A DNA stretch of 64,000 nt from Streptacidiphilus sp. PB12-B1b (GTDB lineage Bacteria > Actinomycetota > Actinomycetes > Streptomycetales > Streptomycetaceae), in contig NZ_CP048405.1 of NCBI RefSeq assembly GCF_014084125.1, positions 186,001 through 250,000 on the forward strand, given 5' to 3'. The translations under genes and the position numbers were made by a program. The notes beneath the pieces were generated by a model. That model did not search any database, had not been told where the DNA came from, and saw only the letters and a program-made list of their open reading frames with translations. Of this stretch, positions 41,209 through 48,588 are shown one piece after another. Positions within the stretch are counted from its first letter, which is position 1. Every line of letters starts with the position of its first letter.

Positions 41209-42516
41209 ATGACCTCCAGTACGCTCCTGCCCGCGCTGGTCCCGGCCGTCGATGCGCCCGCATCGACCCCCACCGGAGCATCCGCAACCGGCACCCGACT
41301 CGTCGTCGCCGAGGACCTCCTGGTCCTGCTGCGGACGACCATCACCGAGCCGCGCCCCGACGAGCAGCTCGAAGCCCTCACCCTGGCCGTCGCGGCCGAC
41401 CTGCCCGTGTTGCTGTGGGGCGAGCCGGGCATCGGCAAGACCGCAGCCCTGACACAGCTCGCCGCCTCCCTCGACCTGCCGCTGACGACCGTGATCGCCA
41501 GCGTCCACGAGCCCACCGACTTCTCCGGGCTGCCCGTCGTCGGCGACGACCCGACGGTGCAGGGGGTGCCGATGGCGCCGCCGCAGTGGGCAGTGGAACT
41601 CGTTCGGGCCGGGCGGGGGCTGCTTTTCCTGGACGAACTCTCCACCGCCACCCCGGCCGTCCAGGCCGCGCTGCTCCGGGTCGTCCTGGAGCGGAGGGTT
41701 GGGACGTTGCAACTACCGCCGGGAGTAAGGATCGTGGCCGCAGCCAATCCGCGCGCGTCGGCGGCGGACGGGTGGGAACTCAGCCCGCCGCTGGCGAACC
41801 GGTTCGTGCATCTGTACTGGGTGCATGACCGGGATGTGGTGGTGCGCGGGTTGGGCGGGATCTGGCCGAGGGCGGAGCTGCCCTCGCTGGTGCCGGAGCG
41901 GCTGCCAGAGGCGGTGGCTTACGCCCGGCGCGCGGTCTGCGGTTTTCTGGAAGCCCGGCCGACGCTGATCCATCGGCTGCCGAACACCGAGACGCGGCGC
42001 GGCGGCGCCTGGCCCTCGCCCCGGAGCTGGGAGGCCGCCTTGACTCTGCTGGCCTTCGGCACGGCGGCCTCGGCCTCCCGGGAGGTGCTGGCGCTGCTGG
42101 TGAGGGGCGCCGTGGGGGACGGGCCGGGGCTCGAACTCCTCGCCCATCTGGACCGGATGGAACTCCCGGACCCGGAGTCGTTGCTGGCCGATCCGGCATC
42201 CGCCGAGCTTCCGGCGCGGGGCGATCTGCGGCAGGCCGCGCTGGAGGCGGTGGTGGCCGCCGTAGGGGCACGGCCGCAGCGGGCGCGGTGGGAGGCGGGC
42301 TGGGCGGTGCTGGTCCGGGCGCTGGAGACCGGCGTCCCGGACCTGCTGGTCGCCCCGGCGACGGCGCTGGCCGCGCTGCGGCGCGACGACTGGGAGGTGC
42401 CGGAGGCGGTGGAACGGCTGGCCGGGGTGATCGGCCTCGCCCGGCTGGCAGACCAGTCGGTGGGGCGGGCTGCGGCGGCGGCCGACGCCGGGCGTACGAC
42501 GAGGGCACGTCGATGA
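41209..42516 (+). CDS. MoxR-type AAA+ ATPase
   Basis: A 435-residue ATPase. ATG 41209 is preferred (AGGTGA 6 nt upstream; ATG 41203 also possible). Walker A is GEPGIGKTA (about 69-77) and Walker B is GLLFLDELS; sensor 1 is AAANPR. HEPTDFSGLPVVGDD is a typical MoxR insert. MoxR proteins remodel metal-binding or vWA-containing partners, and the gene overlaps the VWA/metallopeptidase gene by ATGA. The C-terminal helical extension is longer than in minimal MoxR proteins. Confidence 0.88.
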   Translation: MTSSTLLPALVPAVDAPASTPTGASATGTRLVVAEDLLVLLRTTITEPRPDEQLEALTLAVAADLPVLLWGEPGIGKTAALTQLAASLDLPLTTVIASVHEPTDFSGLPVVGDDPTVQGVPMAPPQWAVELVRAGRGLLFLDELSTATPAVQAALLRVVLERRVGTLQLPPGVRIVAAANPRASAADGWELSPPLANRFVHLYWVHDRDVVVRGLGGIWPRAELPSLVPERLPEAVAYARRAVCGFLEARPTLIHRLPNTETRRGGAWPSPRSWEAALTLLAFGTAASASREVLALLVRGAVGDGPGLELLAHLDRMELPDPESLLADPASAELPARGDLRQAALEAVVAAVGARPQRARWEAGWAVLVRALETGVPDLLVAPATALAALRRDDWEVPEAVERLAGVIGLARLADQSVGRAAAAADAGRTTRARR

Positions 42517-43865
42517 CCGGGGCTGCGAAGCGCCCGGGGCCGCGCCCAATGCCCCACCCGATGCCCCGGCTCTCGCCGCCGCGCCCGGTGCGGGCCACCG
42601 TGCCGAGGCCGCCGACCGACTCCGGCGGCCCTTACGTCCGGCCCGGGCTCCCTCTGGACATGGAGAAGTTGCTGGCCGCCCGGCTGCACGCGGTGAAGGT
42701 CCGTCCGTACCTGGCCGGCGCACTCTTCGCACTGCACGTGCTGGAGGACCGTTCAGTGCCGACGATGGCGGTGGACACGCACTGGCGCTGCTACGTCTCC
42801 CCCGGCTTCGTGGCGCGCACCCCGATGGAGGAGCTGGCGGGCGTCTGGGTGCACGAGGTCTCCCACCTGCTCCGAGACCACCACGGGCGAGGCGAGCGGT
42901 ATGCGCGGGAGCACGAGGAGTACGGGCCGGGCGAGCGGCTGCGGCGGAACATCGCCGCCGACTTCGAGATCAACGACGACATCTACGGCGACGGTCTGCC
43001 CCTGCCTGCCGGGGCGGTGCTGCCGTCGCTGCTGCGGCTGCCCGACGGGCTGCTGATGGAGGAATACCTGCGGAGGGCGTCCATGTCCGGGCTCGCCGCA
43101 GACCTGGCCTGGTTGGACTGCGGCAGCGGGGCCGATGGGCAGCACCGGCCGTGGGAACGGGGACCCGACGGGGCACACGGGCTGAACAAGCAGCAGCGGG
43201 ACGCGGTCCGCTTCCGGGTCGCCGAGGGGATCAAGGGCCGGCCGGGCGATGCTCCGGAGGGATGGCGCCGGTGGGCGGAGGAGGCGTTCCATCCACCACA
43301 GGCGTGGCGGCAGTTGCTGGGGGCGGCGGTCCGCTCCGCGGCGGGTGCGTCGGGAGCGGGCGAGGACCACAGCTACCGGCGTCCGTCCCGCCGATCGGCC
43401 GCTGTCCCCGGGGTGCTGCTGCCGAGCCTGCGCCGTACGCCGCCCCGGGTCTGCGTCGTGATCGACACTTCAGGGTCGGTGAGCGACGCTGAGTTGGGCA
43501 GCGCGCTGCTGGAGGTGGCGGCGATCTCGCGGGCTGTGGGCGGGCGGCGCGACCTGGTGTCGGTGATCTCCTGCGACGCGGCGGCCGGGATCGCCGTCCC
43601 GCTCTGCCGCGCCGAGAACATCGAACTGGTCGGCGGCGGGGGAACCGATCTGCGTTCCGGGTTCGCCCGGGCGCTCCGCTCCCGGCCCCGACCGGACGTG
43701 ATCGTCGCTCTGACGGATGGTCAGACGCCCTGGCCTTCAGCACAGCCTCCCTGCCGCACCGTCGTCGGTCTCTTCCCCCGTCCAACGCGCGCAGTGAACG
43801 AGGAGAACTCCGACTACGCCCCGGACGCCCCGCCCCACTGGGCCCGCGTCGTCACCATCAGCTGA
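42513..43865 (+). CDS. VWA-like putative metallopeptidase (DUF2201 type)
   Basis: A 450-residue protein; ATG 42513 overlaps the MoxR stop, with GAGGG 8 nt upstream. After a Pro-rich start, the N-terminal domain carries the zinc motif HEVSH in WVHEVSHLLRDHHG. The C-terminal vWA-like domain has VCVVIDTSGSVSDAEL (intact DxSxS), GGGTDLRSGF and VIVALTDGQTPWP. This DUF2201 combination of metallopeptidase and vWA domain is a standard MoxR partner. Whether it cleaves proteins has not been established for the family as far as I know. Confidence 0.88.
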   Translation: MTGAAKRPGPRPMPHPMPRLSPPRPVRATVPRPPTDSGGPYVRPGLPLDMEKLLAARLHAVKVRPYLAGALFALHVLEDRSVPTMAVDTHWRCYVSPGFVARTPMEELAGVWVHEVSHLLRDHHGRGERYAREHEEYGPGERLRRNIAADFEINDDIYGDGLPLPAGAVLPSLLRLPDGLLMEEYLRRASMSGLAADLAWLDCGSGADGQHRPWERGPDGAHGLNKQQRDAVRFRVAEGIKGRPGDAPEGWRRWAEEAFHPPQAWRQLLGAAVRSAAGASGAGEDHSYRRPSRRSAAVPGVLLPSLRRTPPRVCVVIDTSGSVSDAELGSALLEVAAISRAVGGRRDLVSVISCDAAAGIAVPLCRAENIELVGGGGTDLRSGFARALRSRPRPDVIVALTDGQTPWPSAQPPCRTVVGLFPRPTRAVNEENSDYAPDAPPHWARVVTIS

Positions 43866-44002
43866 GAAAGCGCACTGACGCGGTACACAACGCGGTCTGA
43901 CGTTCACCTTCAGCACGGTTGGCTTCCCTCCTGCCCCGGGCCTGTCGCCACGAGTGTGGTCAACGGCCGTGAAGCCGCACTGCTGATGGTCGAGCTGATC
44001 GG

Positions 44003-44428
44003 CTACCTCGGCAGGAGAAGCGCGTAGTCGCGGATTCGTGCGGCCGCGCCGTCCTCGATCCGGGCGAAGACGATCACCTCGTCCAGCGAGCTGAACGATC
44101 CCAGTTCCTGGCGGGCTGTCACGAACCGTTCGACCAAGGCCGGCTCAATGGAGCACGCGTTCGCAATGGTGTGGGCCGGCGCGCTGTTGAGATCGACGAG
44201 GCCGCCGTCGTCGTACTGGCGCGGCAGGTCAGGACGTCCGATGTGGAGGGCGTGGGCGAGAACAGGATCGTTCTGCGCGAGGGCGCGAGCTTCGTTCCGC
44301 CGCGCGCGAGCGGCAAGGTGCGCTGCGACAAGCGGATGGGCTGCTGCGGGGTGGGCAGGCTGTGCCAGTCCGGCCCCAAGGCCGTAGACCTCCCGGCGGA
44401 GCGGGACCAACTGGAAGCAGGCGGCCAC
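44003..44428 (-). pseudogene. Helix-hairpin-helix (ComEA-like) protein, apparently 5'-truncated
   Basis: The 141-residue frame ends with a clear HhH domain (VDLNSAPAHTIANACSIEPALVERFVTARQELGSFSSLDEV). Upstream in the same frame, without any ATG/GTG/TTG start, lies a TM-like stretch (GTSLLNSVFAVLAPALIV, about 44425-44475), which the listed GTG at 44428 would cut through. The original start seems lost, and the 31-bp repeat at 44513-44543 lies just upstream, so a recombination event may have removed the 5' end. It could still be a short membrane-anchored HhH protein using a rare start. Confidence 0.5.
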
Positions 44429-44512
44429 TATCAGGGCTGGTGCCAGGACCGCGAAGACCGAGTTGAGCAGAGAAGTGCCCAGGCGAGGGCTGGCCGGACA
44501 CTCGCGGACGGG

Positions 44513-44543
44513 GGTGAATGCAACTGAAACTGCAACTGGCCGA
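44513..44543. repeat. 31-bp direct repeat, copy A
   Basis: This 31-bp sequence (GGTGAATGCAACTG plus a Gln/Leu-like CTGCAACTGGCCGA end) recurs at 45999-46029 with one mismatch. It contains the iterated hexamer-like unit GCAACTG. The two copies flank the YoeB/YefM and SMI1 genes. Confidence 0.85.
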
Positions 44544-44590
44544 CATCCCTGCCCGGGCCCAACGTGTCGGGGCGATCAGGGCGAAATGGG

Positions 44591-44857
44591 CTACTTGCTG
44601 TAGTGGTAGCGGCAGGCGATGACGCACACCATGTCGGCCTGCTCGTCGAGGACGTAGACCAAGCGGTGTTCCTGGTCGATTCGGCGGGACCAGGCCCCGG
44701 CGAGTTCGTGTCGTAGGGGTTCGGGTTTGCCGATGCCCTCGTGGCCGTTGCGGCGGATGTCGTCGATGAGTTGGTTGATGCGTTTGAGGAGGCGGCGGTC
44801 GTTCGCCTGCCAGTACAGGTAGTCGGTCCAACCGCCGTCGGTGAACTGGATCTTCAT
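44591..44857 (-). CDS. Txe/YoeB family mRNA interferase toxin
   Basis: An 88-residue toxin from ATG 44857. It is a typical YoeB: WTDYLYWQANDRRLLKRINQLIDDI, GKPEPLRHELAGAWSRRIDQEHRLVYVL and the terminal RYHYSK, covering the known catalytic Glu, Arg and His. YoeB cleaves mRNA on the ribosome. It overlaps the antitoxin gene by 4 bp (ATGA). Confidence 0.95.
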   Translation of the reverse strand: MKIQFTDGGWTDYLYWQANDRRLLKRINQLIDDIRRNGHEGIGKPEPLRHELAGAWSRRIDQEHRLVYVLDEQADMVCVIACRYHYSK

Positions 44858-45132
44858 GTGGACTGCTCGGTGGCGTCCTCGGGGTCGATCAGTTCGCGGT
44901 TCTGAGTGCGACCTTCCTGGTAGTCCCGAAGGGACTGACGCAGATGGTCGGCGTTGGCGGGGGAGCGCAAGAGGTAGTCGGTCTCGCGGAGCGACGCGTA
45001 CTCGGCCAGGGAGACGACGACCAGCGGTTCGTGGCCGGCCCGGGTGATGACGAGTTCCTCGGCGTCGTTCTCGACAGAGTCGAGCGCGGCAGCGAGATTG
45101 CTGCGGAGCTCAGTCGCACTCATCGTCTTCAT
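44854..45132 (-). CDS. YefM/Phd family antitoxin
   Basis: A 92-residue antitoxin from ATG 45132 (MKTMSATELRSNLAAALDSVENDAEELVITRAG), the DNA-binding Phd fold, with a charged toxin-binding tail. It is coupled to YoeB by an ATGA overlap. Repeated AGCGTAC elements directly upstream are the likely operator. Confidence 0.94.
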   Translation of the reverse strand: MKTMSATELRSNLAAALDSVENDAEELVITRAGHEPLVVVSLAEYASLRETDYLLRSPANADHLRQSLRDYQEGRTQNRELIDPEDATEQST

Positions 45133-45155
45133 AGCGTACAGAATAGCGTACGTTC
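45133..45155 (-). promoter_or_regulatory. YefM/YoeB operator candidate
   Basis: Two direct AGCGTAC units spaced 12 bp apart, the second extended to the palindromic CGTACG, lie immediately upstream of the antitoxin start. YefM proteins bind short repeated palindromes at this position to autoregulate the operon. Confidence 0.6.
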
Positions 45156-45165
45156 ATTGCCTGAG

Positions 45166-45687
45166 CTAGGAGGCGAGCCGCCTCGGGGCATCGGGCCAGG
45201 GCTGGGGCTCGGGTGCGTCCTCGGCCATCATGACCTCCTCCTCCCACCAGCCAGTGCCGTCGAGCCAGGAATTCAGCCACTGTGCGAGCGACGGCGAGTC
45301 GGTGAACCACGCCTCCGCCCGGTCTTCGGGGCCGGCGTTCGGCTCGAAGAGCAGGACCGGAGCATCGGGGTCCAGGCAGTCCACCGCTGCGTACATGCCG
45401 CAGCCCCAGTCCAGGATCGGCAGGACGCCGTGTGGCCAGTATTCGCAAGGGCCGTACTCAGCAACCGCTGTCCGGCCCTCGCCGACCAGGGGCAGCAGGA
45501 GGTGCTCGGGACCGAAGCCGCCGTTGGCCACCTCCTGGTACAGCCGGACCAGCAATCGCGGTAGTGGGAAGCCGAGTTCGCGCCTGGCTGCGGCGACCTC
45601 CCACTCGCTGACCCGAGCGGGGAGCTCGCCCCTCTCTTGGAGCGCGCGTTCGCGGACGCGAGCGAGGATGTCCGAGGGGGCGCTCAT
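45166..45687 (-). CDS. SMI1/KNR4 (SUKH) family protein
   Basis: A 173-residue protein; ATG 45687 is chosen as AGGAG lies 8 nt upstream. SUKH features are visible: the entry helix with EWEVAAARRELGFPLPRLLVRLYQEVANGGFGPEHLLLPL, the WPHGVLPILDWGCGMYAAVDC strand and an acidic, Trp-rich C-terminus. SUKH proteins often act as immunity proteins against polymorphic toxins; no toxin is adjacent here. It ends 34 bp upstream of the antitoxin gene. Confidence 0.85.
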   Translation of the reverse strand: MSAPSDILARVRERALQERGELPARVSEWEVAAARRELGFPLPRLLVRLYQEVANGGFGPEHLLLPLVGEGRTAVAEYGPCEYWPHGVLPILDWGCGMYAAVDCLDPDAPVLLFEPNAGPEDRAEAWFTDSPSLAQWLNSWLDGTGWWEEEVMMAEDAPEPQPWPDAPRRLAS

Positions 45688-45814
45688 GCCGACGACTCCT
45701 GCGCCGTGCTGATCGTCTATGCCTGTCATGGCCAGGAACATAGCGACGGCCACTGACGGCGTGACCTGTGGCTGCGGCGCCGCCGATTGAGACCGCACCT
45801 GAGACGGAGAACGC

Positions 45815-45849
45815 AGAGGGCCCGCACCGGCGAACGGTGCGGGCCCTCT
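45815..45849 (-). terminator. Strong hairpin attached to the tRNA-Ser remnant
   Basis: A perfect 14-bp stem (AGAGGGCCCGCACC at 45815-45828 with its complement at 45836-45849) has a 7-nt loop. It lies just after the 3' end of the tRNA-Ser fragment on the minus strand, where an intact tRNA gene would have its terminator. A decayed version accompanies copy 1 at 39.3 kb. Confidence 0.85.
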
Positions 45850-45900
45850 GACCTGCGGAGGATACGAGATTCGAACTCGTGAGGGGTTGCCCCCAACACG
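45835..45900 (-). repeat. Direct repeat copy 2 (attachment-site-like)
   Basis: This 66-bp segment pairs with 39328-39392 in direct orientation. It covers the terminator arm, a CTCTGACCTGCGGAG stretch and the tRNA T-arm/variable arm. A third, 15-bp piece (CTCTGACCTGCGGAG) occurs at 46046-46060. Such tRNA 3'-end repeats are typical footprints of site-specific integration. Confidence 0.75.
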
Positions 45901-45908
45901 CTTTCCAA
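45855..45908 (-). pseudogene. 3' fragment of a tRNA-Ser(GGA) gene
   Basis: Read on the minus strand, the segment starts at the anticodon loop (TTGGAAA, anticodon GGA), continues through the long variable arm typical of tRNA-Ser, the T-arm GAGTTCGAATCTC, and ends ATCCTCCGC. The 5' half (acceptor 5' strand, D-arm) is absent, and unrelated sequence starts at 45909. This anticodon-to-3'-end identity block is what tyrosine integrases of actinomycete integrative elements use. Confidence 0.85.
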
Positions 45909-45998
45909 CTGTTCGTCCGGGGGTCCGGGCGGGTTCGCCAGCGTCCTGACCTGCGGCGCAGCCGCCTGGAGGCCGTCCTTCGGACCCCGCCGAACGCA

Positions 45999-46029
45999 GG
46001 TGAATGCAACTGGAACTGCAACTGGCCGA
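45999..46029. repeat. 31-bp direct repeat, copy B
   Basis: Same orientation and 30 of 31 bases identical to 44513-44543. It lies between the tRNA-Ser remnant and the gene at 46124. The pair may reflect a local duplication or recombination site. Confidence 0.85.
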
Positions 46030-46123
46030 GTGCTCGCGAAGTGGTCTCTGACCTGCGGAGTCACCGGCCTCGTCGTGAACCCCGGCAACTGCCGGGACGG
46101 CCGATGACAGTAACCTGCCCGCC

Positions 46124-46969
46124 ATGAACGGTGAGCTCGCCCAATACTTCGCCCTGGCTACGCACGGCAGCGCCTGGCTGCAAGACTCCGACGTCCGAAC
46201 GGCACCGGCGCTGGACCAGAGCAACAGCACGTTCCAATTCGTCCGGACCGTGACCTTCGCCGGGGTTCCCGGTACTGGCCCCTGGCTCAAGAAGCTGGCA
46301 GCCCGCGGAGTCGACCGCATTTGGCTCGCCGCTCCTGGTCGGCCGTCCAACGGGGGGAAAGGCCTTGAGGCGCACATTGCAGCCGCCTTCGCGGGTGGGA
46401 TGCAAGCAGGCTTGCTCACCACCGGCCGCCGCGGCAGCGAGCTGTGGCGGGCCTCATGGGAGGCCGGCGACCCAGCGGCAGCAGACCATCGCGTCTGGGA
46501 CATCCACTACCGCTGCGACGAGGTCACGCTCACCCCCGACGACTTCCGCATCCCCGTGGCGGACGCGTCGAGCACCCTGGACTCAGCGCTGGAGGCCGCA
46601 GTCGAGTTCTCACAGGTGCACGGGCTCCGTCCGTGGGACTCCGTCTTCGTCAAGGCACGAGCTCTGCTTGGCGCCGACACCTTCGAAGACGTCTATCACC
46701 AGGATCTCTTCCCAGAGGGTCGGTTCGACCTGGCCAGCCGTCGGCTCGCAGCAGCGGCCCAGTCGGCCTGGGTCTTCGGCGGCATGGGGTCCTGGAACGA
46801 TCTAGGGTTCGCCGACGCCGAAACCCACACGGAGTACGAGCGGCTCTCGCGCGAGCTCTTCTCCGCCGTGACCCAGAGCTGTCTGGCGGCAGCCAACGTT
46901 CCGCTCACGGGAGAGGAGGCCCGTCCGCAGCATCGCTCTTGGCTCCGGAGGCGGCTCTTGGGCGGCTGA
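46124..46969 (+). CDS. Hypothetical protein, unrecognised
   Basis: A 281-residue soluble protein from ATG 46124. Motif-like pieces are FAGVPGTGPWLKKLAARGVDRIWLA, VEFSQVHGLRPWDSVFVKARALLG and AQSAWVFGGMGSWNDLGF near the C-terminus. There is no signal peptide, TM or familiar catalytic signature. Similar-looking proteins of this length occur in streptomycetes, but I cannot name the family. It lies just outside the tRNA-Ser repeat. Confidence 0.6.
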   Translation: MNGELAQYFALATHGSAWLQDSDVRTAPALDQSNSTFQFVRTVTFAGVPGTGPWLKKLAARGVDRIWLAAPGRPSNGGKGLEAHIAAAFAGGMQAGLLTTGRRGSELWRASWEAGDPAAADHRVWDIHYRCDEVTLTPDDFRIPVADASSTLDSALEAAVEFSQVHGLRPWDSVFVKARALLGADTFEDVYHQDLFPEGRFDLASRRLAAAAQSAWVFGGMGSWNDLGFADAETHTEYERLSRELFSAVTQSCLAAANVPLTGEEARPQHRSWLRRRLLGG

Positions 46970-47032
46970 CTTCGTGATCACGTCATACGCGCAGGAAGGC
47001 TGATGGCGACCAGAGCTGCACTCTCCATCGGT

Positions 47033-47389
47033 TCAGCCTGTGGGCGTCCATCGCTTGATCACGACCGGCGCCGCGTGGGGAGCGGGCCAGATCTGAAGGT
47101 GAACCCGCTCGACGGCCTCCGGCGCTTCGGAGCCCTCTTCACCGGGCTGGCGGGCATTGGCCAGGTTCGTGCGCGAGGCACGGACGAGCACGAAGCCCTC
47201 GGGGACCTCGAAGCGCGCGACATCCGGGAGGTAGTCGGTGCATCCCAGGATTGCGATGCGCCCGGAGGGCACCTCGATGCTTGCCTCGGGCAGTTCCTCG
47301 GCTCGGCGGCCAGCCTGTCGGCGGCCACTGTGACCCGGCTAACGAAGCAGTGGCAGGACGACCACGCCGCCTTCCAGCAGCGTGACCTG
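47033..47389 (-). pseudogene. Broken small actinobacterial protein
   Basis: The frame 47033-47272 encodes a plausible C-terminal half (VPSGRIAILGCTDYLPDVARFEVPEGF ... IWPAPHAAPVVIKRW) of a ~130-residue protein found in streptomycetes beside toxin/immunity genes. Upstream in the same frame is a TAG stop near 47340, preceded by QVTLLEGGVVVLPLLR, which fits the missing N-terminal half. A nonsense mutation, possibly with a further shift, seems to have inactivated it. Confidence 0.5.
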
Positions 47390-47790
47390 TCGGTTGGGCG
47401 CACTCCTTCGACTGGGGCGCGAACGCCTTCCAGTCGATCCAGGGCCTGATGCTTGGCCGCTACGACTACCTCTTCCCCTGCCCGACCGAGAACTTGGTGG
47501 GGCTGGCGGTACTGATGTGCCTGTCGATACTGGTGTTGCTCCTGCTGCGCCTGCGCCCTCCGGCGGTGCTGGTCGTCTACACCCTGGGGACGCTGGCGCT
47601 GATCGTGCTGAGCCAGCAGATGTTCGGCGCGATCAGCCGCTTCGTCATGCCGATCTTTCCGCTGGCCATCCCGCTCGCGCTGGCGCTCAAGCGCCTGAGC
47701 CGCGCCCAGGCTCTGGCCGTGCTGCTGATCCTGGGCGCGCTCTCGGGCTGGTACGGCGGTTACGCGATCTTCAACCTCGGGGTGCCGTAG
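47386..47790 (+). pseudogene. 3' fragment of a PIG-V-like mannosyltransferase
   Basis: About 134 residues are open after a TGA at 47383-47385. They read WAHSFDWGANAFQSIQGLML, then three TM helices (ENLVGLAVLMCLSILVLLLL; VLVVYTLGTLALIVLS; AVLLILGALSGWYGGYAIF) and the RFVMPIFPLAIPLALAL segment. This is the C-terminal third of GT-C membrane mannosyltransferases; the catalytic N-terminal part is absent. It marks a recombination junction at the edge of the BREX block. Confidence 0.65.
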
Positions 47791-47793
47791 CGG

Positions 47794-48507
47794 TCACTGG
47801 GTGACTTCGAAGTACTGCCAGGCTCCCCACGTGGCCAGGTCGGTGACCTGACCGCCGCCGAAGATCTTCGCGAAGATCGCCGATGTCTCGTCGTCGAGCA
47901 GGGACGTGTTCGTCTCAAGCATCCGGTTGATCGTGTCGGTGACCTGCGGAGCCGTGAGCTTCGCCATCGCGCTCGCCAACTCCGGGAGGTGGGCGTCGTC
48001 CTCGATGCGAGCGTTGGACAGGGCTCGCATCCTGTCAGCGATGATCGAGGCAGCCATCAGGATCTCAAGCAGGTGCCGTTGTGCCTCGGCGCTGCTCATG
48101 CTGGTCCTGGTGTCCTCCAGCGCAACGACAATCTCGTTGGAGAAGTTCTCAACGACCGACTCGCTCAATACCAGCTCAGACATGGCGGACTGGCTGGGAG
48201 CCTTGTCCTGTCGGGTAATCCGGTCTAGCGCAGTCTGAGCGGCTGGGAGGGCTTGGTCTTCCCACCACTGCTGGATGCGGGACGCGCTCTTGACGACGGC
48301 GACGGTGCCGACGACGCCCACTGCGAGGCCGATCGCCGCGACGACCGCCGCCGGGCCGCGCAGGTCTACTTTCGCGAACTCCGCGTGCCCTCCGATCCCG
48401 TCCGCTCTCCGGAAGAAGCCACGGACCCAGCCTGGGGTGTCTCTTGATGCGACCAGGTCCGCACCGTCCGGGATCGAAGCTGCATACAGCTCCCACCAGT
48501 TGCTCAT
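47794..48507 (-). CDS. Unknown membrane protein, last gene of the BREX operon
   Basis: A 237-residue protein; ATG 48507 is chosen since AGAGGAG lies 4 nt upstream. One or two hydrophobic segments (AAVVAAIGLAVGVVGTVAVV, about 58-78) are followed by a long helical region (LVLSESVVENFSNEIVVALEDTRTSMSSAEAQRHLLEIL). It follows brxL by 81 bp on the same strand. I do not recognise the family. Position suggests a BREX accessory membrane component or a cargo gene. Confidence 0.65.
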   Translation of the reverse strand: MSNWWELYAASIPDGADLVASRDTPGWVRGFFRRADGIGGHAEFAKVDLRGPAAVVAAIGLAVGVVGTVAVVKSASRIQQWWEDQALPAAQTALDRITRQDKAPSQSAMSELVLSESVVENFSNEIVVALEDTRTSMSSAEAQRHLLEILMAASIIADRMRALSNARIEDDAHLPELASAMAKLTAPQVTDTINRMLETNTSLLDDETSAIFAKIFGGGQVTDLATWGAWQYFEVTQ

Positions 48508-48588
48508 TGGGCTCCTCTGGTTGCGATCGGCCAGACCAGGGTGTGGCTCCACGCAGGTGTCAATGTGGGCTCGGCTCCATGTCGGCGT

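Noticed and set aside
45855-45908. Functional tRNA-Ser gene
   Set aside because: Only the part from the anticodon loop to the 3' end is present; the acceptor 5' strand and D-arm are missing.
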